Of a DNA stretch of 64,000 bases, positions 1 through 9,180 are shown piece after piece. Source of the DNA: Salinicola endophyticus (GTDB taxonomy: Bacteria; Pseudomonadota; Gammaproteobacteria; Pseudomonadales; Halomonadaceae); the NCBI RefSeq assembly GCF_040536835.1, contig NZ_CP159578.1, forward strand, positions 3,224,001-3,288,000. Reading direction: 5' to 3'. The position numbers and the translations under genes are program-made. The notes beneath the pieces are model-generated. The model saw nothing but the letters and a program-made list of their open reading frames with translations, searched no databases and was not told the origin of the DNA. Numbering within the stretch: position 1 is the first letter of the stretch; every line of letters begins with the position of its first letter.

Positions 1-20
1 GTCTACCAGGAGAAGCGGAC

Positions 21-398
21 TCAGCCGGCGAACTTGTCCCACGCCAGCAGGCCCCAGGTGGTGGCGGCCATGCCCAGCGCCAGCATCACCGCGGCGGAGC
101 CGATATCCTTGGCGCGCCCGGAAAGCTCATGGTGCTCCGGGCCGATACGGTCGACCACCGTCTCAACGGCGCTGTTGAGCAGCTCGACGATCAGCACGAA
201 GACACAGCTGCCCACTAGCACCAGCCACTCCACCGGGTTCTTGCCGATCCACCAGGCGAACGGCACCAGCACCGCGCACAGCGCCAGCTCCTGGCGGAAG
301 GCGGTCTCGTTACGGAAGGCGGCGACCAACCCCTTGAGCGAGTAACCGGTGGAGTGAACCAGGTGGCGAAAGCCGGTCTTGCGCGAACTTGATTTCAT
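21..398 (-). CDS. dgkA: Diacylglycerol kinase (DgkA family)
   Basis: The 125-residue product is a small inner-membrane enzyme that phosphorylates diacylglycerol to phosphatidic acid, recycling lipid left by membrane-derived glucan synthesis. The family signature ExxxNxxxE is visible around residues 72-80 (ELLNSAVET), with Glu31 in the first conserved helix and three hydrophobic segments (about 38-52, 57-72, 101-120). I chose the ATG at 398 because it gives the standard family length (E. coli DgkA is 122 aa). The open frame continues about 50 codons upstream, but that part has no DgkA-like sequence. The gene reads toward the left edge of the window and is transcribed away from the peptidase gene that follows. 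Family assignment is firm. Confidence 0.95.
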   Translation of the reverse strand: MKSSSRKTGFRHLVHSTGYSLKGLVAAFRNETAFRQELALCAVLVPFAWWIGKNPVEWLVLVGSCVFVLIVELLNSAVETVVDRIGPEHHELSGRAKDIGSAAVMLALGMAATTWGLLAWDKFAG

Positions 399-531
399 CG
401 GAACCTGTCGCGGTCGCCACGACGACCGCCCTCGATCGAGAACGAAGTGACCATCGACGAGCGAACCGGTGCAGTGGGCTCGGCCGTCGAGAAAAGTAAA
501 AAGTATCGACGATGGTAGCAGAGGCACCTGA

Positions 532-1632
<1,101 letters not shown>

Positions 1633-1660
1633 GCCGAGGCCGCGGGTCGTGACCGTTAAA

Positions 1661-1699
1661 CGCGGACAACGGGAGGCCAGCGGCTTCCCGTTGTCCGCG
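1661..1699. terminator. Bidirectional hairpin between convergent genes
   Basis: A perfect 14-bp stem (CGCGGACAACGGGA with its complement, loop about 11 nt) lies between the convergent pip and the HrpK/NolX-like gene. There is no clear U-tract on either side, so it may act as a transcript-end stabiliser rather than a classical intrinsic terminator. Confidence 0.55.
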
Positions 1700-1711
1700 A
1701 GCCATGGCGTC

Positions 1712-2164
1712 TCAGTTCTGGGGCCGCTGCTTGGTCGCGTCGAGCCCGGTCTTCTTCTCGGTGGTGAGCTGGGTGATCTCCGCGGAGCGCTTGATCGCGC
1801 GATCGAAGACGTCCTTGAGATCGGCCAGGGCGCCGGTACTGCCGAGTGCGCCGTTGGCCGCATCGGCAAAGTTCCAGTGGCCGGAGAGACCGTCCGCGTT
1901 GGGGTTGTCGAGCGTCTCGATGGCGGTGTAGACGTCCGGATGGCTGAGCATGTAACTGGCCGCGGCGGAGACCTGCGGCGGCGTGTCACCGCCGGCATTG
2001 CTAGCGAGCGCCTCCAGGTCACGCTTGTATACCGCGCCGCCGTGCGCCTTGACGTAGTCGGCGAGCAGCTGACTGGACTGGCTCGAGGTCAGACGATCCT
2101 CGAACGTCGAGAAGGAGGGTGCTGCATTCGAGGGGGTATTGCCGGTAGCGGAGATAGTCGACAT
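1712..2164 (-). CDS. Small protein resembling the HrpK/HrpF/NolX type III translocator domain
   Basis: A 150-residue protein without a signal peptide or membrane segment. Its first 35 residues are Ser/Thr/Asn-rich and look disordered. The middle (about residues 60-115) contains AASYMLSHPDVYTAIETLD followed by NADGLSGHWNFADAANGAL. From memory this closely resembles the repeated module of HrpK/HrpF/NolX proteins (short helix, NP-x-(V/W) stretch, IET-D, DG-SG--NF--A). Those proteins are type III secretion translocators or effectors of several hundred residues, and this is only one module. No secretion genes are in the window. An AGGGAA ribosome site precedes the ATG. Function unknown; the similarity is a recollection, not a search result. 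Confidence 0.6.
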   Translation of the reverse strand: MSTISATGNTPSNAAPSFSTFEDRLTSSQSSQLLADYVKAHGGAVYKRDLEALASNAGGDTPPQVSAAASYMLSHPDVYTAIETLDNPNADGLSGHWNFADAANGALGSTGALADLKDVFDRAIKRSAEITQLTTEKKTGLDATKQRPQN

Positions 2165-2430
2165 CGGAATTTCCCTGGCATGAGATGATTTTTAGAATAT
2201 CGCCACGTGTACCAAGGCCGTCGCTTCCGTTCGCGAAACGGGCCTACGGCGGGCACACGCTCTGCATCGGGCATCCGCACGCGCGGATACCTCGACGAGT
2301 ATATCGCCCGATCGATGTCGACCTGGCGTCGCTCATGCCGCCTCAAGCGCCTATTTGGTTCCAATCTGAAACATCACGAATCTTGATGGTAACCCGGCGT
2401 TACACCGAGTACCTCGCAGAGACCGCGGGA

Positions 2431-3612
2431 TCAGCCCGGATGGGCGGCCAGATCGAGAATCGTCGCCGCCACGGCCTGAGCCCGGGGCACGCAGGTCTCC
2501 AGCCGGCAGTACTCCTCGTCAGTGTGCATCTTGGCCCCGACCGGGCCGGTGCCGCACAGCGTGGGCACGCCCAGGCTGGCGGTGGTGCCGGCATCCGAAC
2601 AGCCGCCGGTGAACTCGCCCTCGACGGCAAAGCCCAGCCGCGCCGCCTGGGCCTGGTAGCGGGCGAACAGCGCCGCGCTCATTTCCGGCTCCAGCGGCAG
2701 GAAGCCGGAGGTCTGGGTGAGCGTAGCCCGGGTGCCGGGAACCTCCTCTTCGGCGACGATCGCCGCGATCGACTGGAACAGCGTCTCGCGCTGGGCGTTG
2801 TCGACGAAGCGGGTGTCGAGCTGTGCGCTCGCCGCCGGGGCCACGGTATTGCGCGACACGCCGCCCTCGATCACCCCGACGTTGGTGGTCACGCCGCTGG
2901 CGTAGTCGGTCAGCGCGTGCAGCTTGACGATCTTGCGCGCCAGCGCCTCGATCGCACTGGCGCCATCGGCATGGCTCACCCCCGAGTGGGCGGCACGTCC
3001 GCTGACCTCGATGCGGAAGGCGGCACCGCCCTTGCGCGCGGTCACCACGTTGCCGCTGACCCGCCCGGGCTCGGCGTTGAACACCGCACGCGCGCCCTCG
3101 GCGGCGGCGCGGATGAACGCGGTGCCGTCCGGCGAGCCGATCTCCTCGTCGGCCGTGAACAGCGCGTGCACCGCGAATGGCAGCCCACCGGCACGCTTGA
3201 GCGCCCGCAGCACGAACAGATTGAGCACCAGCCCCGCCTTCATGTCGGCGACCCCGGGGCCGAAGGCGAGATCGCCCTGGCGGGTGTAGCCGCGCTCGGC
3301 CACCGTACCGCGGGGAAAGACGGTATCGCGATGCCCCATCAGCAGTACGTGCCCGCCGGTACCACCGTCGGCCGCCGGCAGGCGCGCCTGGAGAATGTCG
3401 CCGGAAGCTTCACGCGGCGTGCGCTCGACGGCGATGCCATCGGCGTCGCACCAGCCGGCGATGGCGTCGGCGACGGCATCGGTCCCGGCCTTGTCGTAGC
3501 TGTTGGAGTCGATGTTCACCAGCGTCTCCAGGCACGCCACCATCGCCTCCTGCTGATCCGCCAGCCAGTCGCAGGCCTGCGCCAGGCGGGCCTCGTGGTC
3601 AGTCGCACTCAT
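2431..3612 (-). CDS. M20 family metallopeptidase (glutamate carboxypeptidase-like)
   Basis: A 393-residue cytoplasmic di-zinc peptidase. Metal and catalytic residues are visible: His94-x-Asp96 (GHRDTVFP), Asp123 (VADMKAG), Glu156-Glu157 (ADEEIGSP), Glu181 (NAEPG) and a late His (KMHTDEEY). The spacing is that of carboxypeptidase G2-type M20A enzymes, which remove C-terminal Glu or other residues from peptides and N-acyl amino acids. The start at 3612 has a GAGGAG ribosome site and overlaps the preceding stop (ATGA), so it is translationally coupled to the other M20 gene. It is the last gene of the peptide-transport operon and probably hydrolyses what the transporter imports. The exact substrate cannot be read from sequence. 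Confidence 0.9.
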   Translation of the reverse strand: MSATDHEARLAQACDWLADQQEAMVACLETLVNIDSNSYDKAGTDAVADAIAGWCDADGIAVERTPREASGDILQARLPAADGGTGGHVLLMGHRDTVFPRGTVAERGYTRQGDLAFGPGVADMKAGLVLNLFVLRALKRAGGLPFAVHALFTADEEIGSPDGTAFIRAAAEGARAVFNAEPGRVSGNVVTARKGGAAFRIEVSGRAAHSGVSHADGASAIEALARKIVKLHALTDYASGVTTNVGVIEGGVSRNTVAPAASAQLDTRFVDNAQRETLFQSIAAIVAEEEVPGTRATLTQTSGFLPLEPEMSAALFARYQAQAARLGFAVEGEFTGGCSDAGTTASLGVPTLCGTGPVGAKMHTDEEYCRLETCVPRAQAVAATILDLAAHPG

Positions 3613-5033
3613 ACGCCTCTCCTCATTGCCTGGCGTGCGGCATGCACGCTCGCGCCCTGTTCGCCCAGATCCCACCACAGCCCGGCCATGATGCCCAGCC
3701 CCTCGCGCAGGATGCTGGCCAGGGCATGCTCGTCGGGGGCGTGCTGCGAACACGCGGGATAGGAGTGCGGCACCCACAGGGTGGGCAGCCCGAGCGTCTC
3801 GGCGAAGACATCGTTGGGCAACGAGCCGCCCAGATTGGGCAGCAGTGTCGGGGTCTTGCCGCTGGAGGCGTGAATCGAGTCCAGCGCCCAGCCGACCCAG
3901 GGGTCTTCGGGATCGAGCCGGGTCGCACGCATCTGCGATACCCGCGCCGCACTCACCTCGACATCGTCGAAGCCGTGGGCATCCAGGTGCAGGCGCAGGT
4001 GGCGCAGGAAGTGCTCCTGATCGCTACCCACCACGTAGCGCAGCTGGGCGTGGGCGTAGGCCTCGCCGGGGATGGCATTGGCTGGCGCCTCGGGGTTGCC
4101 GGCCTTGAACGCCAACAGCTCCAGGGTATTCCAGGCGAACAGCCGCTCGGCGGGCGTCAGCCCGGGCTCGCCCCAGCCCTCGGCCAGCGCCGGGTCGCCC
4201 GGCGTGGTGCCGACTTCCAGCGTCGTCAGCGCCTGCTTCACCGCCGCAGGGATGGCCGGCGGGCGCAGCCCCGCCACCCGAATCCGGCCATCGGCATCGA
4301 CCAGCGAGGCCCAGGCGTTGGCCAGGCGCGTGGCGGGGTTGGAGAGCACGCCGCCCCAGTTGCCCGAGTGGTGGGCGCCTTCGCGGGCGCGCAGGCGCAG
4401 GTCGAAGTTGAACGACCCGCGCGAGCCGAGGAACAGGGTCGGCGCATCCGCCGCCAGCCGCGGGCCATCGGAGGCGATGAACAGGTCCGCGGCCAGACGC
4501 TCACGGTAGGCCGCACAGACCGCCTTGAGCCCCGGCGAACCGGTCTCCTCGCCCATCTCCAGCACCAGCTTGACGGTGTAGCCGAGGCGCCCGCCGCGGG
4601 CTTCGATGACCGCCGCCAGCGCGGCCAGGTTGATGCTGTGCTGACCCTTGTTGTCGGCGGTGCCCCGGCCGTACCAGCGCTCCCCCTCCACCGTCAGCTG
4701 CCAGGGCGAGAGCCCCTCGCGCCACTGGTCATCGTAGCCGCGGACCACATCACCGTGGCCGTAGCTGAGCACGCATAGGGCCGCCTCGGCTTCGCGACGC
4801 TCGGCCAGCAGCAGCGGGCCGTAGCCCGGCTCCGGATTGGCGACGATCTCCCAGGTGAAACCGAGCCGCTCGAGCTCGGGAATGATGCACTCGCGCAGAT
4901 AGCGCTCCAGCTCGGCCTCGCCCTCACCGCTCTGGCTATCGCTGCGCACCGCGATCCGAGCCGCCAGCTGGCGGCGGAACTCGCCCTCGTCGAATCCCTT
5001 ATAGACGCTGGCGAGCGCTTGTTGACGTGACAT
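3609..5033 (-). CDS. M20 family metallopeptidase (dipeptidase-like)
   Basis: A 474-residue M20 peptidase, longer than its downstream neighbour and only distantly similar to it. The zinc centre is visible as His93-x-Asp95 (YGHGDVV), Asp127 (GTADNKGQH) and Glu162-Glu163 (MGEETGSPG). The GTADNKGQH form is typical of the longer dipeptidase-like M20 enzymes (carnosinase/DUG1 type). The start is at 5033 and the stop overlaps the start of the next M20 gene by ATGA. It follows the transport ATPase gene by 54 bp, so it probably belongs to the same transcript. I infer that imported di- or oligopeptides, or peptide-like amides, are processed by this pair in sequence. Confidence 0.9.
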   Translation of the reverse strand: MSRQQALASVYKGFDEGEFRRQLAARIAVRSDSQSGEGEAELERYLRECIIPELERLGFTWEIVANPEPGYGPLLLAERREAEAALCVLSYGHGDVVRGYDDQWREGLSPWQLTVEGERWYGRGTADNKGQHSINLAALAAVIEARGGRLGYTVKLVLEMGEETGSPGLKAVCAAYRERLAADLFIASDGPRLAADAPTLFLGSRGSFNFDLRLRAREGAHHSGNWGGVLSNPATRLANAWASLVDADGRIRVAGLRPPAIPAAVKQALTTLEVGTTPGDPALAEGWGEPGLTPAERLFAWNTLELLAFKAGNPEAPANAIPGEAYAHAQLRYVVGSDQEHFLRHLRLHLDAHGFDDVEVSAARVSQMRATRLDPEDPWVGWALDSIHASSGKTPTLLPNLGGSLPNDVFAETLGLPTLWVPHSYPACSQHAPDEHALASILREGLGIMAGLWWDLGEQGASVHAARQAMRRGV

Positions 5034-5087
5034 GCAGTGTCCTCGAATAGACTGAAAAAGCGCCCCTAACGTCCTGACGTGACCTGC

Positions 5088-6140
5088 TCAAGCCGAGGCG
5101 AAGTGACAGGCGGCGCGGCTGACACCGGTGGTTTCCGCCGTGAGCGCCGGGCGGCTCTCGCGGCACCGCGCCTGGGCCTTGGGGCAGCGCGGATGGAAGG
5201 CGCAGCCGCTGGGCGGGTTGCTGGGGTCGGGCATGACGTCGCCCAGGCCTATGTCCGGCACCCCCAGCCCCGGCTCCGGCGTCAGTGCCGAGGCCAGCAG
5301 CGCCTGGGTGTAGGGGTGGCGCGGCGCGGCGAAGATCTGCTCGCGGCTGCCCTCCTCGACGATCCGCCCCAGATACATCACCGCGACCCGGTCGACCAGG
5401 TGCTCGACTACCGCCAGGTCGTGGCTGATGAATAGATAGGTCAGCCCGAACTCCTGCTTGAGGTCGAGCAGCAGATTGAGAATCTGCGCCTGTACCGAGA
5501 CATCCAGCGCCGAGGTGGGCTCGTCGCAGATGACGATATCCGGGCGCATGATCAACGCCCGGGCGATCGCCACGCGCTGGCGCTGGCCGCCGGAGAGCTG
5601 GCCCGGAAACTGCGCCGCGGCGCGCTGGGGCAGGCCCACCAGATCGAACGTCTCGGCGACCCGCCGGGCCCGCTCGCGCGGGGTGCCGATGCCGTGCACG
5701 CGCAGCGGCAGCTCGACGATCGCCGCCACCCGCTTGCGCGGATTGAGCGATGAATAAGGGTCCTGGAAGATCGGTTGGATATGCCGCGCCAGCGCCTTCT
5801 GCCCGGCATCCCCCAGCGGGCGACCGTCGACGCGCACCTCGCCGGCGCTGGGCGTCGCCAGCCCCAGCAGCATCTTGGCCAGGGTGCTCTTGCCGCAGCC
5901 GGACTCGCCGACCAGACCCATCACTTGGCCGCGCGGGATCGCCAGCGAGACCTCGCTCACCGCCTGCAGCGCACGGCCGCGCTTGAACAGCCCACCACCC
6001 AGGGTGTAGCGCTTGGAGAGCGCGCACAGTTCGAGCGCCGGCATGGTATCGATGTCGGTATCGGTGTCGCTGTCTGTCTCGGTGCCTGTATGGGCGCCAG
6101 CCTGATCGGCCAGTGCGCCGGGGGACGATAGCGCGTTCAT
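5088..6140 (-). CDS. Peptide ABC transporter ATP-binding protein (OppF/DppF type)
   Basis: A 350-residue ATPase subunit of a peptide importer. Walker A (GESGCGKST), signature (LSGGQRQRVAIARAL) and Walker B (IVICDEPTSALD) are all present, followed by the C-terminal oligopeptide/dipeptide module with its conserved cysteines (GCAFHPRCP, about residue 315) that in relatives bind an iron-sulfur cluster. Residues about 18-33 are an odd acidic TD repeat (SDTDTDIDT) encoded by a slightly degenerate GT-CG repeat; ordinary OppF proteins lack it. The ATG at 6140 overlaps the stop of the OppD-type gene (ATGA). The true start could be further in, at MPALELCALSKRY, which would leave out the acidic repeat. 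Confidence 0.92.
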   Translation of the reverse strand: MNALSSPGALADQAGAHTGTETDSDTDTDIDTMPALELCALSKRYTLGGGLFKRGRALQAVSEVSLAIPRGQVMGLVGESGCGKSTLAKMLLGLATPSAGEVRVDGRPLGDAGQKALARHIQPIFQDPYSSLNPRKRVAAIVELPLRVHGIGTPRERARRVAETFDLVGLPQRAAAQFPGQLSGGQRQRVAIARALIMRPDIVICDEPTSALDVSVQAQILNLLLDLKQEFGLTYLFISHDLAVVEHLVDRVAVMYLGRIVEEGSREQIFAAPRHPYTQALLASALTPEPGLGVPDIGLGDVMPDPSNPPSGCAFHPRCPKAQARCRESRPALTAETTGVSRAACHFASA

Positions 6141-7159
6141 GGGCTCAGCTCCGGTTGGACGACGCGGGTGGCCGCGCGGTGTTCAGCGAAATGGCAGCGC
6201 GCCTGATGGGCGCCGGCGAGCTGGCGCAGCTGGGGCGTGCGCTCGCAGCGCGTGGCATCGACTTGGCCCTCGCGCACCAGCGGGCAGCGGTTGCGGAAAG
6301 CGCAGCCCTCGACCTCGCCGACCAGGCTCGGCACCACCCCGGGAATCGCCTGCAGGCGGCTGCCGGGCGGGGTCTTTCCGGGTGCCGGAATACAGCTCAA
6401 GAGCCCGCGGGTATAGGGATGGCTGGGGTTGGCGTAGAGCGCCTGGGTGGGCGCGGTCTCGATCACTTCACCGGCGTACATCACCGCCACGCGGTCGGCG
6501 ATCCGCGCCACCACGCCGAGATCGTGAGTGATGAAGATCACCGCGGTGCCCAGCTCCTGCTGCAGCTCGCGCAGCAGCCGCAGGATCTGCGCCTGGATGG
6601 TCACATCCAGCGCCGTGGTGGGCTCGTCGGCAATGATCAGGTCGGGATCGCACATCAGCGCCATGGCGATCATCACACGCTGGCGCAGGCCACCGGAGAG
6701 CTGGTGCGGATACTGCGCCAGGCGCTCGGCGGCGGCGCTGATACCGACCCGTTCGAGCAGCTCGATGGCACGCTCGCGGGCCTGCCGGCGGTTGCCCAGA
6801 CGGTGGCGCAGGAACGCCTCGCAGAGCTGATTGCCCAGCGTGTAAGCCGGGTTGAGTGCGGTCATCGGCTCCTGAAAGATCATCGCCATGCGGCGTCCAC
6901 GCAGCTGGCCGCGTCGCCGCTCGGAGAGCGCCGTCAGTGACTCGCCGTCAAAATCGAGACGCGCGGCGCTGAGCCGGGCGCGCCGCGGCAGCAGCCCCAT
7001 CAGCGCCAGTGAGGTCATCGACTTGCCGCAGCCGGACTCCCCCACCAGGCACAGCATCTCGCCGCGCTCGACGCTTAAGTCGATACCGCGTACGGCGTGC
7101 AGGGTGCCGGCCTCCACCGGCAGGTCGACCCGCAGGTCCTGGACATCGAGCAGTGGCAT
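6137..7159 (-). CDS. Peptide ABC transporter ATP-binding protein (OppD/DppD type)
   Basis: A 340-residue partner ATPase. Walker A is GESGCGKSM, the signature is [15 protein letters not shown] and Walker B is [12 protein letters not shown]. The C-terminal peptide-transporter extension carries GCAFRNRCP. It starts with [14 protein letters not shown], and its ATG overlaps the stop of the upstream permease gene as TGATG. Together with the OppF-type subunit it would power the importer as a heterodimer on the cytoplasmic face of the membrane. Confidence 0.93.
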   Translation of the reverse strand: MPLLDVQDLRVDLPVEAGTLHAVRGIDLSVERGEMLCLVGESGCGKSMTSLALMGLLPRRARLSAARLDFDGESLTALSERRRGQLRGRRMAMIFQEPMTALNPAYTLGNQLCEAFLRHRLGNRRQARERAIELLERVGISAAAERLAQYPHQLSGGLRQRVMIAMALMCDPDLIIADEPTTALDVTIQAQILRLLRELQQELGTAVIFITHDLGVVARIADRVAVMYAGEVIETAPTQALYANPSHPYTRGLLSCIPAPGKTPPGSRLQAIPGVVPSLVGEVEGCAFRNRCPLVREGQVDATRCERTPQLRQLAGAHQARCHFAEHRAATRVVQPELSP

Positions 7160-8106
7160 CAGTGGCGCCCTCCCGGTGCGTTGAGATCGCGCAGTCCGTC
7201 ACCCAGCAGGTTGATCGCCAGCACCAGCACGAACAGCGCCACGCCGGGAATCGCGATCACCCATGGCTGAAAGAACATGTAGGCCTTGCCCTCGGCGACC
7301 ATCAGCCCCCAGGAGGGCAGCGGCGGCTGTACGCCCATACCCAGAAACGACAGCGTCGCTTCGAGCAGGATGGCGTGGGCCATCTCCAGGGTGATCACCA
7401 CGATCAGCGCCCCGGCGATGTTGGGCAGCACCTCGCGCACCAGGATGTAGGGCAGCGAGCAGCCCAGGGTGCGCGCGGCATAGACGTACTCGGCATCGCG
7501 CAGCTGCTGGGTCACCGAGCGCGAGACCACCGCGAAGCGGTCCCACAGCAGCAGCCCCAGCAGCACGATCACCGTGGTCAGCGAACCGCCGGTGAGCGAG
7601 GCCAGGGCCAGCGCCACCAGCACCACCGGCATCGCCAGTCGGGTGGTGATGATGTAGCTGATGAAGGCATCGACGCGGCCGCCGAAGTAGCCGGCGAGCA
7701 CACCCAGGGTGGTGCCGATCACGCCCGAGATCAGCGCCGCCACCAACCCGATGATGAGCGAGATGCGGGTGCCGTAGATCAGCCGACTGAGATAGTCGCG
7801 CCCCAGCTTGTCGGTGCCCAGCACGTGGTCCCAGCTACCCTTGTCGTGCCAGACCGGCGGCACCATGCGATTGGAGATGTCCTGGAAATAGGGGTCGTGG
7901 GGGGCCAGCAGCGGGGCGAACAGCGCGATCAGCACCGCCAGCCCGACGCAGACCAGGCCGATCGCCAGGCCGCGGTGGCCGAACACCTTGCGCGTCACCC
8001 GCGACCAGGCCGGGGGCGGCAGCGGTACTTCGCTCAGCGCACGGGCACGGCCGCCGGCGGCGGGTGCCCGCGAGGAGCGCGTCGGGGTCGAAGTCGAAAC
8101 GGTCAT
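7159..8106 (-). CDS. Peptide ABC transporter permease (DppC/OppC type)
   Basis: A 315-residue inner-membrane permease with a cytoplasmic N-terminal tail (about residues 1-45, Ala/Pro-rich) and about six membrane helices. The OppC/DppC-type N-terminal segment GHRGLAIGLVCVGLAVLIALF is followed by HDPY and GTDKLGRDYLSRLIYGTR, a hallmark of this subunit. The cytoplasmic EAA loop is visible near the middle (YVYAARTLGCS). The stop overlaps the next ATG. It lies 10 bp downstream of the DppB-type gene, so the five genes form one tight operon. Confidence 0.93.
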   Translation of the reverse strand: MTVSTSTPTRSSRAPAAGGRARALSEVPLPPPAWSRVTRKVFGHRGLAIGLVCVGLAVLIALFAPLLAPHDPYFQDISNRMVPPVWHDKGSWDHVLGTDKLGRDYLSRLIYGTRISLIIGLVAALISGVIGTTLGVLAGYFGGRVDAFISYIITTRLAMPVVLVALALASLTGGSLTTVIVLLGLLLWDRFAVVSRSVTQQLRDAEYVYAARTLGCSLPYILVREVLPNIAGALIVVITLEMAHAILLEATLSFLGMGVQPPLPSWGLMVAEGKAYMFFQPWVIAIPGVALFVLVLAINLLGDGLRDLNAPGGRH

Positions 8107-8116
8107 GGCGGGCTCC

Positions 8117-9034
8117 TCAGCGGGTGCGAATGCGCGGATCGAGCGCCGCGTTGGCGATATCCGCCAGCAGCGTCAGCACGATGTAGAACAGCGCGATGAT
8201 CAACACCACCGCCTGCACCACCGGGTAGTCATTGCGCGAGATGGCGTCCCAGGCGAGCTGACCCAGCCCGCCGAGGGAGAATACCGACTCGATCACCACC
8301 GAGCCGCCGAGCATGAAGCCGAGCTCCACCGCGGCCAGCGCCACCACCGGGATGATGGCGTTGCGCAGGGCGTGCTTGAAGATCACCGCGGTGGTGGAGA
8401 GCCCCTTGGCCCGGGCGGTGCGGATATAGTCCGACTCCAGCACCTCGAGCATGCCGGTGCGGGTCAGGCGCATCATCGCCGGGGTGGCGTAGTAGCCGAG
8501 CGCGATCGCCGGCAGAATGAAGTGCTCGAGCCCCCCGCTGCCCGCCGCCGGCAGCCACTTGAGGGTGACCGCGAAGACCACGATCAGGGTCAGGCCGAAC
8601 CAGAAGCTGGGCATCGCCTGCCCCACCACCGCGAACAGCAGCGCCAGGCGGTCGACCCAGCTGTCGCGCTTGAGCGCGGCGACCACCCCGAGCGGGATCG
8701 AGATGCACACCGCCAGCCCCAGCGCCAGGCCGCCCAGGGTCAGGGTGATCGGCATGCGCTCGACGATCAGATCGATCACCGTGCTCTGGTAGTAGTAGGA
8801 GCGCCCGAAATCGAACTGCAGCGCCCCGCCCAGCCAGTCGAGATACTGGCTCACGATGGGGCGATCGAGCCCGTACTCGGTGCGGATCTGCGCGACCTGT
8901 TCGGCGGTCGCCTCCGGCCCGGCGATCGACGTCGCCAGATCCCCCGACAGATGCAGCAGCATGAAGCTGACCACCGAAATGGTCAGTGCCACGCCCAGCG
9001 CCACCAGCAGGCGGCGCACGATGAATGTGCCCAT
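8117..9034 (-). CDS. Peptide ABC transporter permease (DppB/OppB type)
   Basis: A 305-residue permease starting MGTFIVRRLLVALGVALTI, a textbook DppB N-terminus, followed by a periplasmic loop (SGDLATSIAGPEAT) and LDRPIVSQYLDWLGGALQFDFGRS-type sequence. Six membrane helices are predicted by eye. The EAA-type loop reads YIRTARAKGLSTTAVIFKHALRNA and contacts the ATPase subunits. It is the first gene after the binding-protein gene, separated from it by 146 bp containing a strong hairpin. Confidence 0.94.
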   Translation of the reverse strand: MGTFIVRRLLVALGVALTISVVSFMLLHLSGDLATSIAGPEATAEQVAQIRTEYGLDRPIVSQYLDWLGGALQFDFGRSYYYQSTVIDLIVERMPITLTLGGLALGLAVCISIPLGVVAALKRDSWVDRLALLFAVVGQAMPSFWFGLTLIVVFAVTLKWLPAAGSGGLEHFILPAIALGYYATPAMMRLTRTGMLEVLESDYIRTARAKGLSTTAVIFKHALRNAIIPVVALAAVELGFMLGGSVVIESVFSLGGLGQLAWDAISRNDYPVVQAVVLIIALFYIVLTLLADIANAALDPRIRTR

Positions 9035-9138
9035 AAGCTGAACGCCTCTCCCCGTCTCTCCTGACGCCTGTCGACGCTTGCGTCAACCTGCTCTCGCCAC
9101 ACTTCTCTCGTCACCCGGCGCGTCGCGACAGATGCCGT

Positions 9139-9162
9139 GCGCCCCGGCAGCGGCCGGGGCGC
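9139..9162 (-). terminator. Intercistronic hairpin after the binding-protein gene
   Basis: A perfect 10-bp GC stem (GCGCCCCGGC and its complement, loop AGCG) lies in the 146-bp gap between the binding-protein gene and the first permease gene. No U-tract follows. Such hairpins commonly protect or partly terminate the transcript so that the periplasmic binding protein is made in excess over the membrane parts. Confidence 0.55.
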
Positions 9163-9180
9163 GGCCTCACGACAGCCGAG

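Noticed and set aside
2185..3762. Long plus-strand open frame (525 codons)
   Set aside because: It is the GC-rich shadow of the M20 peptidase gene on the minus strand; composition is Gly/Arg/His-rich with no family motif.
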